Source: Azospirillum sp. TSO35-2
GTDB lineage: Bacteria; Pseudomonadota; Alphaproteobacteria; Azospirillales; Azospirillaceae
DNA length: 64,000 bases
Assembly (NCBI RefSeq): GCF_003116095.1
Contig: NZ_LGRA01000021.1
Location: 2,704,025-2,768,024, forward strand
Reading direction: 5' to 3'
This document shows, one piece after another, positions 23,612-31,978 of this stretch (positions are counted from its first letter, which is position 1; each line of letters begins with the position of its first letter). A program made the translations under genes and the position numbers. The notes beneath the pieces were generated by a model. That model was not told where the DNA came from. It saw only the letters and a program-made list of their open reading frames with translations, and searched no databases.

Positions 23612-25186
23612 TCAGCCCGCCGCCCGCTCCACCCGGTTGCGGCCGGCCCGCTTGGCGGCGTAGAGCGCGTCGTCGGCGCGGCGCAGGGTCTGTTCGATCG
23701 TCGGCTCCTCCGGCAGCCAGGAGGCGATGCCGAGGCTGCCGGTCACCGCGACGGCGCGGTCCTCCACCATCACCGGGCCGTCGGCCAGCGCGGCGCGCAC
23801 CCGCTCCGCCACCACCGCGGTGCCGTCGCCGTCGGTTTCCGGCAGCAGCACCACGAACTCCTCGCCGCCGAAGCGGGCGATGTGGTCGGACGAGCGCAGG
23901 GCCGCCCGCGTCCGCTTGACCACCGCGCGCAGCACCGCGTCGCCGGCGGCGTGGCCGTGACGGTCGTTGATCGCCTTGAAGCCGTCGAGGTCGAGCAGGA
24001 ACAGCCCGAGATGCCGGCCATAGCGCCGCGCCCGCGCCAGCTCGGCCCCGGCCAGCTCCAGGAAGCGGCGGCGGTTCCACACCCCGGTCAGCGGGTCCAG
24101 CGTCGCCAGCCGGTTCAGCCGGGCGTTGGCCTCCTCCAGCGCGCGGGTGCGTTCGGCGACGCGCTGCTCCAGCGTCTCGGTCGCCTCGCGCAGCCGTTCG
24201 GTCAGGCGCAGGTTGGCGAAGGCCATGCCGATCCGCGAGGCGTACAGCTCGGCAAGGCCGTGGTCCGTCGCGTCCAGCGGCCGGCCGGCGTCGATCCAGG
24301 CGACCAGCGGATCGCCCGGATCACCGCCGGGCGGCGTGCGGACCGGCAGCGCGATGCCCGCGCCGTCCAGGGGGCCGTCCACGCCGCCGTCCACGCCGCC
24401 GTCCACGCCGCCGTCCACGCCGTTGTCCCCGCCCTCCAGCGTTCCATTCTCCACCACGCAGACGCCGGACCGCAGCGCCCGGGCCAGCGCGTCGGCCGCC
24501 GCGGGCGGCAGCGCCGCCCCGGCGGCGTAGCGCCCGGTCGCGGCGATCACGCTGTCGCCGCGGCGCAGCACGGCGTGGGGCGCGGCGTTCAGAACGCCGG
24601 GCATCTGGGCCAGCAGTTCGGCGGCGAAGGCGTCGTCGTCGCGCGGCACGAACAGGCGGTCGGTGGCGCGGACGATCCGCTCCAGCCCGTTGCGCCCCGA
24701 CTCGAGCGCCCGGATGGCGGCGTAGGAGCGCAGCGCCGCGACCACGGTGGTGAGCAGCTTGCGCGCCGTCAGCTCGGTCTTCGCCGTGTAGCCGTCGATG
24801 TCGTGGTCGAGGACGACGTCCTCCTCCGGCGCCTGGCCGGGCTGGCCGGTGCGCAGGATGATGCGGATGGCGGTGTTGCCGATGTCCTCGCGGATGGTGC
24901 GGACCAGCCGCAGCCCGGCGTCGTCGGTCTCCATCACCACGTCCAGCAGCAGGACGGCGATGTCCGGCGTGTCGCGCAGCACCCGGTCCGCCTCCGCCGC
25001 CGAGGCGCAGCCGAGCAGCCGGACCGCCCGCCCGCGAAAACGCAGCCGCGCCAGCGCCAGCCGGGTGACGGCGTGGATTTCCGGCTCGTCGTCGGCGACC
25101 AGGACCAGCCAGGGCGGGGCGGCGTTGGACAGCGGCCGGGTGGCCGCCGCCGGATTGTCCGAGGCGAACATAAAATCTTTGGACAT
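23612..25186 (-). CDS. Receiver-GGDEF diguanylate cyclase with DUF3369-like middle domain
   Basis: The 524-residue protein has a receiver (about residues 25-150; DDEPEIHAVTR and LLLDVVME), a GAF-like DUF3369-type region (about 150-320), a short coiled coil with LREATETLEQRVAERTRALE, and a GGDEF domain (about 360-520). The active-site motif is GGEEF, so c-di-GMP synthesis should be intact, and RSSD five residues before it fits an inhibitory I-site. The ATG at 25186 starts just before the receiver. The middle domain contains four tandem VDGG-type units encoded by a 12-base repeat. Phosphorylation by an unknown kinase would set c-di-GMP output. Confidence 0.92.
   Translation of the reverse strand: MSKDFMFASDNPAAATRPLSNAAPPWLVLVADDEPEIHAVTRLALARLRFRGRAVRLLGCASAAEADRVLRDTPDIAVLLLDVVMETDDAGLRLVRTIREDIGNTAIRIILRTGQPGQAPEEDVVLDHDIDGYTAKTELTARKLLTTVVAALRSYAAIRALESGRNGLERIVRATDRLFVPRDDDAFAAELLAQMPGVLNAAPHAVLRRGDSVIAATGRYAAGAALPPAAADALARALRSGVCVVENGTLEGGDNGVDGGVDGGVDGGVDGPLDGAGIALPVRTPPGGDPGDPLVAWIDAGRPLDATDHGLAELYASRIGMAFANLRLTERLREATETLEQRVAERTRALEEANARLNRLATLDPLTGVWNRRRFLELAGAELARARRYGRHLGLFLLDLDGFKAINDRHGHAAGDAVLRAVVKRTRAALRSSDHIARFGGEEFVVLLPETDGDGTAVVAERVRAALADGPVMVEDRAVAVTGSLGIASWLPEEPTIEQTLRRADDALYAAKRAGRNRVERAAG
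24374..24421. repeat. Four tandem copies of a 12-base unit in the GGDEF gene
   Basis: The unit GCCGTCCACGCC is repeated exactly four times, encoding GVDG-type repeats within the DUF3369-like region. Being a multiple of 3, copy-number change would keep the frame. Confidence 0.9.
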
Positions 25187-25398
25187 GGTCCCCGGCTTGG
25201 CCCGGCATAATGTGCACGTATGGATGGAAACACGCCGCCGCTGCCGATGCAACGGTTCCGTGTCATGGCCGCAGCTGTCGCCGAAAACGGGTACCAGGGC
25301 CTGTGAAGCCGTCGCCGCGCCCTATATCAGGCGCGGCCGGCGCCCGGACGGGGCGGCGATGGATCGGGACGGGCGGGTTGCGCGTTTCGCCATTCGGT

Positions 25399-25419
25399 GC
25401 TTGCGTGCTCACCGCAAGC
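25399..25419 (+). other. Hairpin in the leader region of kup
   Basis: GCTTGCG (25399-25405) pairs with CGCAAGC (25413-25419). It lies 85 bases before the kup start, in the 317-base divergent region 25187-25503, which shows no further gene and no convincing riboswitch. Confidence 0.35.
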
Positions 25420-25503
25420 CACCTTAGGCATGGCTGTCGCACGGAAGCACTGCCATCGGGCGGCGCCGCGGCGCGGGTGAAACGGGACAGGAGCGGACCG
25501 GGG

Positions 25504-27396
25504 ATGGAAGCAAGCATGGACGGGCGGGAGCGGGCGGCAAAGCTGCGGACGCTCACGCTGGGTGCCCTGGGTGTCGTCTATGGCGACATCGGCACCAGCC
25601 CGCTCTACACGCTGCGCGAATGCCTGACCGAAGGCGGTGGCTTTCCGCTGACCCCCGAGGTGATCCTGGGCGTGCTGTCGCTGATCTTCTGGGCGCTGGT
25701 CATCACGGTGACGGTGAAGTACGTCGTCTTCATCATGCGCGCCGACAACCAGGGCGAGGGCGGCATCCTGGCGCTGACCGCGCTGGCGCTGCGCGGGATG
25801 CGGCCGGGGCACCGGCGGACCGGGCTGGTGATGGCGATCGGCGTGATGGGGGCGTCGCTGTTCTACGGCGACAGCCTGATCACCCCGGCGATCTCGGTGC
25901 TGAGCGCGGTGGAGGGGCTGCACGTCGTCGCCCCCGGCCTGGACCGTTACGTCATCCCGATCACCCTGACCATCCTGATCGGGCTGTTCGTGCTGCAGCG
26001 CTTCGGCACCGAGCGGGTCGGCAAGCTGTTCGGGCCGGTGATGCTGGTGTGGTTCGTCACGCTGGCGGCGCTGGGGATCGGGCAGATCGTCCGCTATCCC
26101 GGCGTGCTGGCCGCCGTCTGGCCCGGCCATGCGGTGGAGATGCTGTCCCAGCATGGCTGGAAGGGCTACCTGCTGCTGGGCGCCGTGGTGCTGGCGGTGA
26201 CGGGGGCCGAGGCGCTCTACGCCGACATGGGCCATTTCGGCCGCAAGCCGATCCGCATGGCCTGGTACGGGCTGGTGCTGCCGTCGCTGCTGCTGTGCTA
26301 TTTCGGCCAGGGCGCCCTGCTGCTGCACGAACCGGCGGCGATCGAGAACCCCTTCTTCCATCTGGCGCCCGACTGGGCGCAGGTGCCGCTGCTGCTGCTG
26401 GCCACCGCCGCCACCATCATCGCCGGGCAGGCGGTGATCTCCGGCGCCTATTCGGTGACGTTGCAGGCGATGCATCTGCGCTATCTGCCGCGGATGGAGG
26501 TGATGCACACGTCGGAGCACGAGAAGGGCCAGATCTACATGCCGCAGCTGACTTGGCTGCTGCTGGCCGGCGTCCTCGTGCTGGTGCTGAGCTTCCAGAC
26601 CTCCAGCAACCTCGCCGCCGCCTACGGCATCGCGGTGACCGGCACCATGGTGGCGACCACGCTGCTGGCCTACAAGGTGGCGCGCTCGCTCGGCCGCTGG
26701 AAGCTGTGGCAGGCGGTGCTGGCGCTGGTGGTGTTCCTGTCGGTCGACCTGGCCTTCTTCTCGGCCAATCTGGTCAAGGTGGAGGAGGGCGGCTGGTTCC
26801 CGCTGGTCGTCGGCGCCCTGGTCTTCCTGCTGATGGCGACCTGGCGGCGCGGGCGCGAGGTGGTGCGCAAGCGGCTGGCCGAGGACTCGCTGCCCTTCGA
26901 CCTGCTGGTGGAGCGGCTGAAGGGCGGGTCGGTGCAACGGGTGTCGGGCACCGCGGTGTTCCTGACCGGCAACCCGCGCGGCCTGCCGCCGGGGCTGCTG
27001 CACAGCCTCAAGCATTACAAGGTGCTGCACCAGCGCGTCGTCCTGCTGACCGTCGACATCGAGGACGTCCCCCATGTGGCGGAGGAGCAGCGTTTCGATC
27101 TGAAACCGCTGTCGGCCGGCTTCTTCCGCCTGATCGTCCATTTCGGCTTCAAGGACGAACCCGACCTGCCGGCGGCGCTGGAGGGCAAGCGCATCCCCGG
27201 CCTGCCGTTCGAGCCGATGGAGACCACCTATTTCGTCAGCCGCGAGACGCTGATCCGCACCCGGGGCAAGGCCGGCCTGCCGCGCTGGCAGGAGCCCCTG
27301 TTCATCCTGCTGTCGAAGATGTCGGGCAGCGCGACGGAGTATTTCTGCATCCCGCCGAACCGCGTGGTCGAGCTGGGCATGCAGCTGGAGATCTGA
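25504..27396 (+). CDS. kup: Low-affinity potassium uptake protein Kup (Trk-D)
   Basis: The 630-residue transporter has about 12 membrane segments (residues about 15-440) and a cytosolic C-terminal domain. It begins LTLGALGVVYGDIGTSPLYT, the KUP/HAK signature with the conserved Tyr-Gly-Asp-Ile-Gly-Thr run, followed by MRADNQGEGGILAL and MGHFG. It imports K+ with protons. The ATG at 25504 has AGGAG 10 bases upstream; a second ATG at 25516 is possible. It is divergent from the GGDEF gene, with a long shared upstream region. Confidence 0.96.
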   Translation: MEASMDGRERAAKLRTLTLGALGVVYGDIGTSPLYTLRECLTEGGGFPLTPEVILGVLSLIFWALVITVTVKYVVFIMRADNQGEGGILALTALALRGMRPGHRRTGLVMAIGVMGASLFYGDSLITPAISVLSAVEGLHVVAPGLDRYVIPITLTILIGLFVLQRFGTERVGKLFGPVMLVWFVTLAALGIGQIVRYPGVLAAVWPGHAVEMLSQHGWKGYLLLGAVVLAVTGAEALYADMGHFGRKPIRMAWYGLVLPSLLLCYFGQGALLLHEPAAIENPFFHLAPDWAQVPLLLLATAATIIAGQAVISGAYSVTLQAMHLRYLPRMEVMHTSEHEKGQIYMPQLTWLLLAGVLVLVLSFQTSSNLAAAYGIAVTGTMVATTLLAYKVARSLGRWKLWQAVLALVVFLSVDLAFFSANLVKVEEGGWFPLVVGALVFLLMATWRRGREVVRKRLAEDSLPFDLLVERLKGGSVQRVSGTAVFLTGNPRGLPPGLLHSLKHYKVLHQRVVLLTVDIEDVPHVAEEQRFDLKPLSAGFFRLIVHFGFKDEPDLPAALEGKRIPGLPFEPMETTYFVSRETLIRTRGKAGLPRWQEPLFILLSKMSGSATEYFCIPPNRVVELGMQLEI

Positions 27397-27453
27397 CGGC
27401 GGGCGTTTTGGCGGCGGGCGCTTTTCGCCGGGTAGACTGTGCCGCCGGGCGGC

Positions 27454-27483
27454 GGGCGGGGGCAGTTTCTGCCGCCCCCGCCC
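27454..27483. terminator. GC-rich hairpin between convergent kup and a small gene
   Basis: GGGCGGGGGCAG (27454-27465) pairs with CTGCC and CCCGCCC in 27469-27483, leaving a three-base bulge. There is no T-run. It lies between two convergent stops and may stop transcription from both sides. Confidence 0.5.
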
Positions 27484-27520
27484 GAAGACCGCTCACCGGC
27501 GGTCGATCACCAGACGCCCA

Positions 27521-27775
27521 TCACCAGACAATGGACACCGGCGGCTTGTAGGCGGAGGCGGCGAACATCTGCCGCACCGCCAATTCCAGCTTGATCTGTG
27601 CCTCCGACTTCTTGACGAAGCACAGCTCGATGTCGCCCAGCGACTTCACCAGGCAGCCCGACCGGCTGAGGTTGCGCAGCGCCGCCTGCGAGGATTGCTG
27701 CTTGTCTTCGGATATCGCGGTGATGGTGGCCGAGCCATCCGGCGGCCGGACGACGTAGAGGTCGAATTTCGGCAT
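27521..27775 (-). CDS. Unknown small protein (84 residues)
   Basis: The protein begins MPKFDLYVVRPPDGSATITA, has a basic middle with one Cys (GCLVKSLGD) and ends PPVSIVW. No membrane segment, signal peptide or known motif was recognised. The ATG at 27775 is preceded by GGAGAG with a 7-base gap; an in-frame GTG at 27781 would add two residues. It is convergent with kup and 61 bases from the next gene upstream. Confidence 0.65.
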   Translation of the reverse strand: MPKFDLYVVRPPDGSATITAISEDKQQSSQAALRNLSRSGCLVKSLGDIELCFVKKSEAQIKLELAVRQMFAASAYKPPVSIVW

Positions 27776-27836
27776 GGGCACTCTCCGTTGTGACGAAACG
27801 TCGAGTGCCCCTGTCGCAAGCGCCGGGCCAACCCGC

Positions 27837-28433
27837 TCAGCGCCGGACTATCGGCGCCAGTTCCTTGCGGATGCCGGCGTCGAGGCGGGCGTTCAGGTCC
27901 TCCATCATCCGGCGGGTGATGTCGGCGAAGGTCGCCTCGCGGTCGGCCAGCGAGATGTTCTCCGCCACGGTGGTGGAGTGGGTGACGGTCGACCGCGTGA
28001 CGCCGCGGAAGGAGCCGCTGCCGGTGTCCGGCACCTCGCCGGTCACCTCGACCTCGATGCGGCCGTCGTAGCGCTGGGCCTGGTCGTTGGTGAAATAGCC
28101 GGTCAGGCCCTGCTTCTTCGGCAACTGCACCTCGACGATGCTGGCGTCCTTGATGGTGACGCGCACCCGGCCCGGCCCGCCGGCGGCCTGCAACCGCTCC
28201 GTCGCCCAGCGCCGCACCGCCTCCGCCGGCGGCACCGCCGCCCGGTCCTCGACATGCTTGCCGCCCAGCGGCCGGTAGGCGTTCACCACGTCGATGGTCC
28301 CGGCGCCCAGCACGATCGGCCCGAAGTTCGAGAAATCCACCCCCCGCGGCGCCGGCCGCGGCGGTGCGCTCTGGCAGGCGGCGAGCAGGAAGGTGGCCAT
28401 TCCGGCGGCGAGGGCAAGGCGGCGCGACAGCAT
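27837..28433 (-). CDS. Predicted lipoprotein of unknown function
   Basis: The 198-residue protein has a clear lipoprotein signal: basic start MLSRRLALAAG, hydrophobic stretch and lipobox LLAAC, with the acylated Cys at about residue 20. The mature part contains a beta-rich domain with RVRVTIKDASIVEVQLP and EVEVTGEV, then VTRSTVTHSTTVAENIS, and ends in a helix. This looks like the outer-membrane-associated DUF6778-type lipoproteins of alphaproteobacteria, by impression only. It lies downstream of hslO across a strong terminator, so it needs its own promoter. Confidence 0.75.
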   Translation of the reverse strand: MLSRRLALAAGMATFLLAACQSAPPRPAPRGVDFSNFGPIVLGAGTIDVVNAYRPLGGKHVEDRAAVPPAEAVRRWATERLQAAGGPGRVRVTIKDASIVEVQLPKKQGLTGYFTNDQAQRYDGRIEVEVTGEVPDTGSGSFRGVTRSTVTHSTTVAENISLADREATFADITRRMMEDLNARLDAGIRKELAPIVRR

Positions 28434-28474
28434 GGGGGCTCCGGGTGGGGGGTGTTGGAGGAGGTTTGAGGTCA

Positions 28475-28507
28475 GAAAAAGGGGGCGCGGCGCGGACGCC
28501 GCGCCCC
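28475..28507 (-). terminator. Intrinsic terminator of hslO
   Basis: A perfect 11-bp stem (28482-28492 with 28497-28507), tetraloop CGGA, is followed on the minus strand by CTTTTTC. It lies 36 bases after the hslO stop. Confidence 0.85.
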
Positions 28508-28542
28508 TGATGAACGCTCAGGTTCCGGTCCCTATTCCGCGG

Positions 28543-29484
28543 TCAGGCGGCCGGACCGTAGACGCGGTCGAGATCCGTGTCGGTGAAGTGGTAATCGGTC
28601 GAGCAGAACTGGCAGGTCACCTCGACCCGGCCGTCGTCGATCTTCAGCTCCTGCACCTCGTCGCGCGGCAGGCCGCGCAGCATCGTCTCCACCCGGTCGC
28701 GCGAGCAGCGGCAGCCGAAGCGCAGGGCGTTGCCCTCGTAGGTCCGCACGCCGTCCTCGTGGAACAGGCGGTAGAGCAGGTCGGCCGACGTCAGGTCGGT
28801 CGACAGCATCTCGTCGCCGGTGATGCTGGCCATCAGCACCATGGCGCGGCGCCAGTCGTCTTCCTTGTCCGACGCGACCAGACCCTGCTCCTGCGGCAGG
28901 CGCTGGATCATGATGCCGCCGGTCCGCCACGGGCCGAAGGTCCCGTCCGGGTTGGTGGCGCGGTCGACCGAGACGCTGAGTCCGGTGTCGATCTGCTCCG
29001 ACTGGCGGAAGTAATGCTGGACGCAGTCGGTCAGCGTCTTGCCGTACAGCTCGACGATGCCCTGGTAGCGGTCGGTGTCGGACCCCTGGTCCACCGTGAA
29101 GGCGATGTGGCCCTTGCCGAGCAGCGCCGCGGCCGGAGCGATCTCCACGTCCCGCTCGGCCTTGGCCAGCGCCTCGGGATCGAACTGGGCGAAGGCGCGC
29201 AGGTCGCCGACCGAGGTGACGTCGGCCACCATCATGCGGATCGGCCCGTCGCCCTTGGTCTGGAGGGTGAAGATGCCCTCGTACTTCAGCATGCTGGCGA
29301 GCAGCACGGCCAGCGTCGCCGTCTCCGCCAGGAAGCGGGCGACGGTGGGCGGGTAGTCGTGGCGCGAGAGGATCTCGTCGATCGCCGGCCCCAGCTTGAC
29401 GGTGCGGCCGCGCAGGCGCGACGCCTCGATCTGGAACGGCAGGACGAAATCATCGGTGAGCGGGCGGACGGAGGGATCGTCCAT
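28543..29484 (-). CDS. hslO: Redox-regulated chaperone Hsp33
   Basis: The 313-residue cytoplasmic holdase is activated by oxidation. The C-terminal zinc switch is complete: CRC (in FGCRCSRDR) and, about 30 residues later, CQFC, giving the CxC...CxxC pattern. The N-terminal core has RGRTVKLGPAIDEILSRHDY, which fits the family. The ATG at 29484 has AAGGAA upstream; an earlier start would add 31 non-conserved residues that run toward a repeat element. It lies downstream of argF across that repeat element, and often sits next to argF in alphaproteobacteria. A good terminator follows. Confidence 0.95.
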   Translation of the reverse strand: MDDPSVRPLTDDFVLPFQIEASRLRGRTVKLGPAIDEILSRHDYPPTVARFLAETATLAVLLASMLKYEGIFTLQTKGDGPIRMMVADVTSVGDLRAFAQFDPEALAKAERDVEIAPAAALLGKGHIAFTVDQGSDTDRYQGIVELYGKTLTDCVQHYFRQSEQIDTGLSVSVDRATNPDGTFGPWRTGGIMIQRLPQEQGLVASDKEDDWRRAMVLMASITGDEMLSTDLTSADLLYRLFHEDGVRTYEGNALRFGCRCSRDRVETMLRGLPRDEVQELKIDDGRVEVTCQFCSTDYHFTDTDLDRVYGPAA

Positions 29485-29607
29485 CGGGCGGATTCCTTGG
29501 ATGAAGACCGGTGATGAGGGTGTTGGGCGCAAGATCGGGGCGGCGGCGGGCCGAATCAAGGCCGGCAGGGCACCCATGCATGGGGCAGCCTGTGGTGTGG
29601 GGGCGTT

Positions 29608-29736
29608 ATGCCCCCTCCCTAACCCTCCCCCGCTTCGCGGGAGAGGGGACTGCCGCCGTTCTGGCAGTCACGTTACGCCGGCAAGCGTCCCGCCCCCTCC
29701 ACCGCCAAAGGCGGGGGAGGGATGGGGAGGGGGCAT
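29608..29736. repeat. Palindromic intergenic repeat, divergent copy
   Basis: Perfect 12-base arms ATGCCCCCTCCC (29608-29619) and GGGAGGGGGCAT (29725-29736) enclose inner hairpins CCCCGCTTCGCGGG and CCGCCAAAGGCGGG. It is related in style, but not clearly in sequence, to the CCCTCTCCCG repeats. It lies in the 262-base gap between argF and hslO. Confidence 0.65.
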
Positions 29737-29746
29737 GCGGCGCGCC

Positions 29747-30685
29747 TCAGTCCAGCACGCCCATGCACCAGCCGAGGATGGCCTTCTGGGCGTGCAGGCG
29801 GTTTTCCGCCTCGTCCCAGACGACGGAGTGGCGGCCGTCGATCACGCCGTCGGTCACCTCCTCGTTGCGGTGGGCCGGCAGGCAATGCATGAACAGCGCG
29901 TCCGGGTGGGCGTGCGCCATCAGCGCCTCGTTCACCTGATAGGGCGACAGGATCGCCGCGCGCTCGTCGATGTCGGTGTTGTGCATCGAGGCCCAGGCGT
30001 CGGTGATGACGCATTCGGCCCCGCGCACCGCCTCTTCCGGCGACGCGGTGAGGATCAGCCGGCCGGTGCCCTCGCGCTCCGCCCAGGCCAGCAGCTCCGG
30101 CGACGGGCCGTAGACCGACGGGCAGGCCAGCCGCAGCTCGAAGCCGAAGCGGACGGCGGCGTGCGCCCAGCTCACCGCGACGTTGTTGCAGTCGCCGACC
30201 CAGGCGATCACCCGGCCGTTGATCGGGCCGCGATGCTCCTCGAAGGTCATCAGGTCGGCCATGATCTGGCAGGGGTGGGTCTGGTCGGTCAGGCCGTTGA
30301 TGATCGGGATGCTGGCGTGTTCGGCCAGTTCATGCACCCGCTCCTCGCCGGTGGTGCGGACCATCACCGCGTCGACGAAGCGCGACAGCACGCGGGCGGT
30401 GTCGCCGATCGTCTCGCCGCGGCCCAGCTGCATGTCGTCGGGCTTCAGCACGACGACCTTGCCGCCGAACTGCTGCATGCCGACCTCGAACGACACGCGG
30501 GTGCGGGTCGACGGCTTCTCGAAGATCAGCGCCAGCGACCGGCCGGCCAGCAGGTCGCCGTAGGCCAGGCGGTCCTTCTTCAGCGCCGCCTTGATCCGCA
30601 CCGCGTGGTCGAGCAGCCGGCGCAGCGTCGCGCCGTCCAGCCGGTCGATGTCGAGGAAATGCCGGACACTCATGTCGACGCTCAT
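29747..30685 (-). CDS. argF: Ornithine carbamoyltransferase
   Basis: The 312-residue enzyme makes citrulline from ornithine and carbamoyl phosphate. The carbamoyl-phosphate motif STRTR (about residues 51-55), the HPCQ motif, the ornithine-loop DAWASM and HCLP (about 269-272) are all present. The ATG at 30685 overlaps the argD stop as ATGA, so argD and argF are translationally coupled; a GTG nine bases earlier is less likely. A palindromic repeat follows the stop. Confidence 0.96.
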   Translation of the reverse strand: MSVDMSVRHFLDIDRLDGATLRRLLDHAVRIKAALKKDRLAYGDLLAGRSLALIFEKPSTRTRVSFEVGMQQFGGKVVVLKPDDMQLGRGETIGDTARVLSRFVDAVMVRTTGEERVHELAEHASIPIINGLTDQTHPCQIMADLMTFEEHRGPINGRVIAWVGDCNNVAVSWAHAAVRFGFELRLACPSVYGPSPELLAWAEREGTGRLILTASPEEAVRGAECVITDAWASMHNTDIDERAAILSPYQVNEALMAHAHPDALFMHCLPAHRNEEVTDGVIDGRHSVVWDEAENRLHAQKAILGWCMGVLD

Positions 30686-31854
30686 GCCACCCACTCCCGC
30701 GCCGTGCGGTCGAGAATCCCGACGGCCTCATCCACCTCGGCCTCGCCGATGATCAGCGGCGGCAGCAGCCGCACCACGTTGTCGCCGGCCGGGACCGACA
30801 GCAGGCCGTTGGCGCGCAGCGTCGCCACCACGTCGCCGACCGGCTGGCCCAGCTTCAGGCCCAGCATCAGCCCCTCGCCGCGCAGCTCCAGGAACATCGA
30901 CGGGTGCCGGGCGACGAGATCCTCCAGGCGGCCGCGCAGGACGCCGGCGACGGCGAGGACGCCGTCGAGGAAGCCCGGCTCCAGCATGACGTCCAGCACG
31001 GCGTTGCCGACGGCGGTCGCCAGCGGGTTGCCGCCGTAGGTCGAGCCGTGGGTGCCGGCGGTCATACCCGAGGCGGCGCGTTCGGTGGCAAGGCAGGCGC
31101 CGAGCGGGAAGCCGCCGCCGATGCCCTTGGCGACGCACATGACGTCCGGCGTGATGCCGGCCCATTCATGGGCGAACAGCTTGCCGGTGCGGCTCATGCC
31201 GCACTGGATCTCGTCCAGGAACAGCAGCAGGCCATGCTCGTCGCACAGCGCGCGCAGGCCCTGCAGGAACTCCACCGAAGCGGTGCGGATGCCGCCCTCG
31301 CCCTGGATCGGCTCGATGCAGATGCCGCCGGTCTGCGGCGTGATCGCGGCGCGCACCGCCTCCAGGTCGCCGAACGGCACCTGGTCGAAGCCGTCGAGCA
31401 GCGGGGCGAAGCCCTTGATCAGCTTCTCCTGCTTCGCGGCGGAGATCGACGCGATGGTGCGGCCGTGGAAGGCCTGCTCGAAGGTGATGATGCGGTTCTT
31501 CTGCGGGTTGCCGTTCTCGTAGTGGAACTTGCGAACGGTCTTGGCGCCGCACTCCCACGCCTCGGCACCCGAGTTCGTGAAGAACACAGTGTCGGCAAAG
31601 GTGACCGCGGTCAGGCGGGTGGCCAGGCTCTCCTGCCCGGCGACCCGGAACAGGTTGGAGGTGTGCCACAGCTTCTTCGCCTGCTCGGTCAGCTTTTCAA
31701 CCAGATAGGGATGCGCGTGACCCAGGGCGTTCACCGCCACGCCGGCGGCGAAGTCGAGGAATCGTCGCCCGTCGGTCGCGTAGAGATACGGACCTTCGCC
31801 ACGCTCGAACACGACATCGGCGCGGGCGTATGTGGGCATAACGACGGGGATCAC
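30682..31854 (-). CDS. argD: Acetylornithine aminotransferase
   Basis: The 390-residue PLP enzyme converts N-acetylglutamate semialdehyde to N-acetylornithine, and may also act on succinyl-DAP. It has NSGAEAWECGAKTVRK, FHGRTIAS, LFLDEIQCGMSRTG and the PLP Lys in CVAKGIGGGFPLG (about residue 241). The GTG at 31854 was chosen because GGGAGG lies 8 bases upstream; the ATG at 31839 has no ribosome-binding site. It heads an argD-argF operon with a strong promoter and, between promoter and start, a terminator-like hairpin. Confidence 0.94.
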   Translation of the reverse strand: MIPVVMPTYARADVVFERGEGPYLYATDGRRFLDFAAGVAVNALGHAHPYLVEKLTEQAKKLWHTSNLFRVAGQESLATRLTAVTFADTVFFTNSGAEAWECGAKTVRKFHYENGNPQKNRIITFEQAFHGRTIASISAAKQEKLIKGFAPLLDGFDQVPFGDLEAVRAAITPQTGGICIEPIQGEGGIRTASVEFLQGLRALCDEHGLLLFLDEIQCGMSRTGKLFAHEWAGITPDVMCVAKGIGGGFPLGACLATERAASGMTAGTHGSTYGGNPLATAVGNAVLDVMLEPGFLDGVLAVAGVLRGRLEDLVARHPSMFLELRGEGLMLGLKLGQPVGDVVATLRANGLLSVPAGDNVVRLLPPLIIGEAEVDEAVGILDRTAREWVA

Positions 31855-31874
31855 GGCTTTGGCCTCCCAAAACG

Positions 31875-31902
31875 AAAAAACGGCGGACAGACCTGCCCGC
31901 CG
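31875..31902 (-). terminator. Terminator-like hairpin in the argD leader (possible attenuator)
   Basis: CGGCGGACAG (31881-31890) and CTGCCCGCCG (31893-31902) pair except for one wobble. On the minus strand the hairpin is followed by TTTTTT (31875-31880) and then the argD ribosome-binding site. It lies downstream of the predicted promoter at 31912-31940, so it would be transcribed within the leader. Confidence 0.7.
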
Positions 31903-31911
31903 GGAACGGCA

Positions 31912-31940
31912 AATATCCGGAGATTGATGGGTTCTGTCAA
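31912..31940 (-). promoter_or_regulatory. Sigma-70-like promoter of argD-argF
   Basis: On the minus strand TTGACA (31940-31935) is a perfect -35 box. After 17 bases it is followed by GATATT (31917-31912) as the -10. The start would fall about 10 bases before the terminator-like hairpin. Confidence 0.72.
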
Positions 31941-31978
31941 CGGATAGGGCGGAAAAGACGCAAGGTTCCCCGGCGTTT

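Noticed and set aside
25187..25503. Riboswitch in the long kup leader (for example a c-di-AMP type)
   Set aside because: Only a 7-bp hairpin could be seen; none of the conserved riboswitch core motifs I know was recognised.
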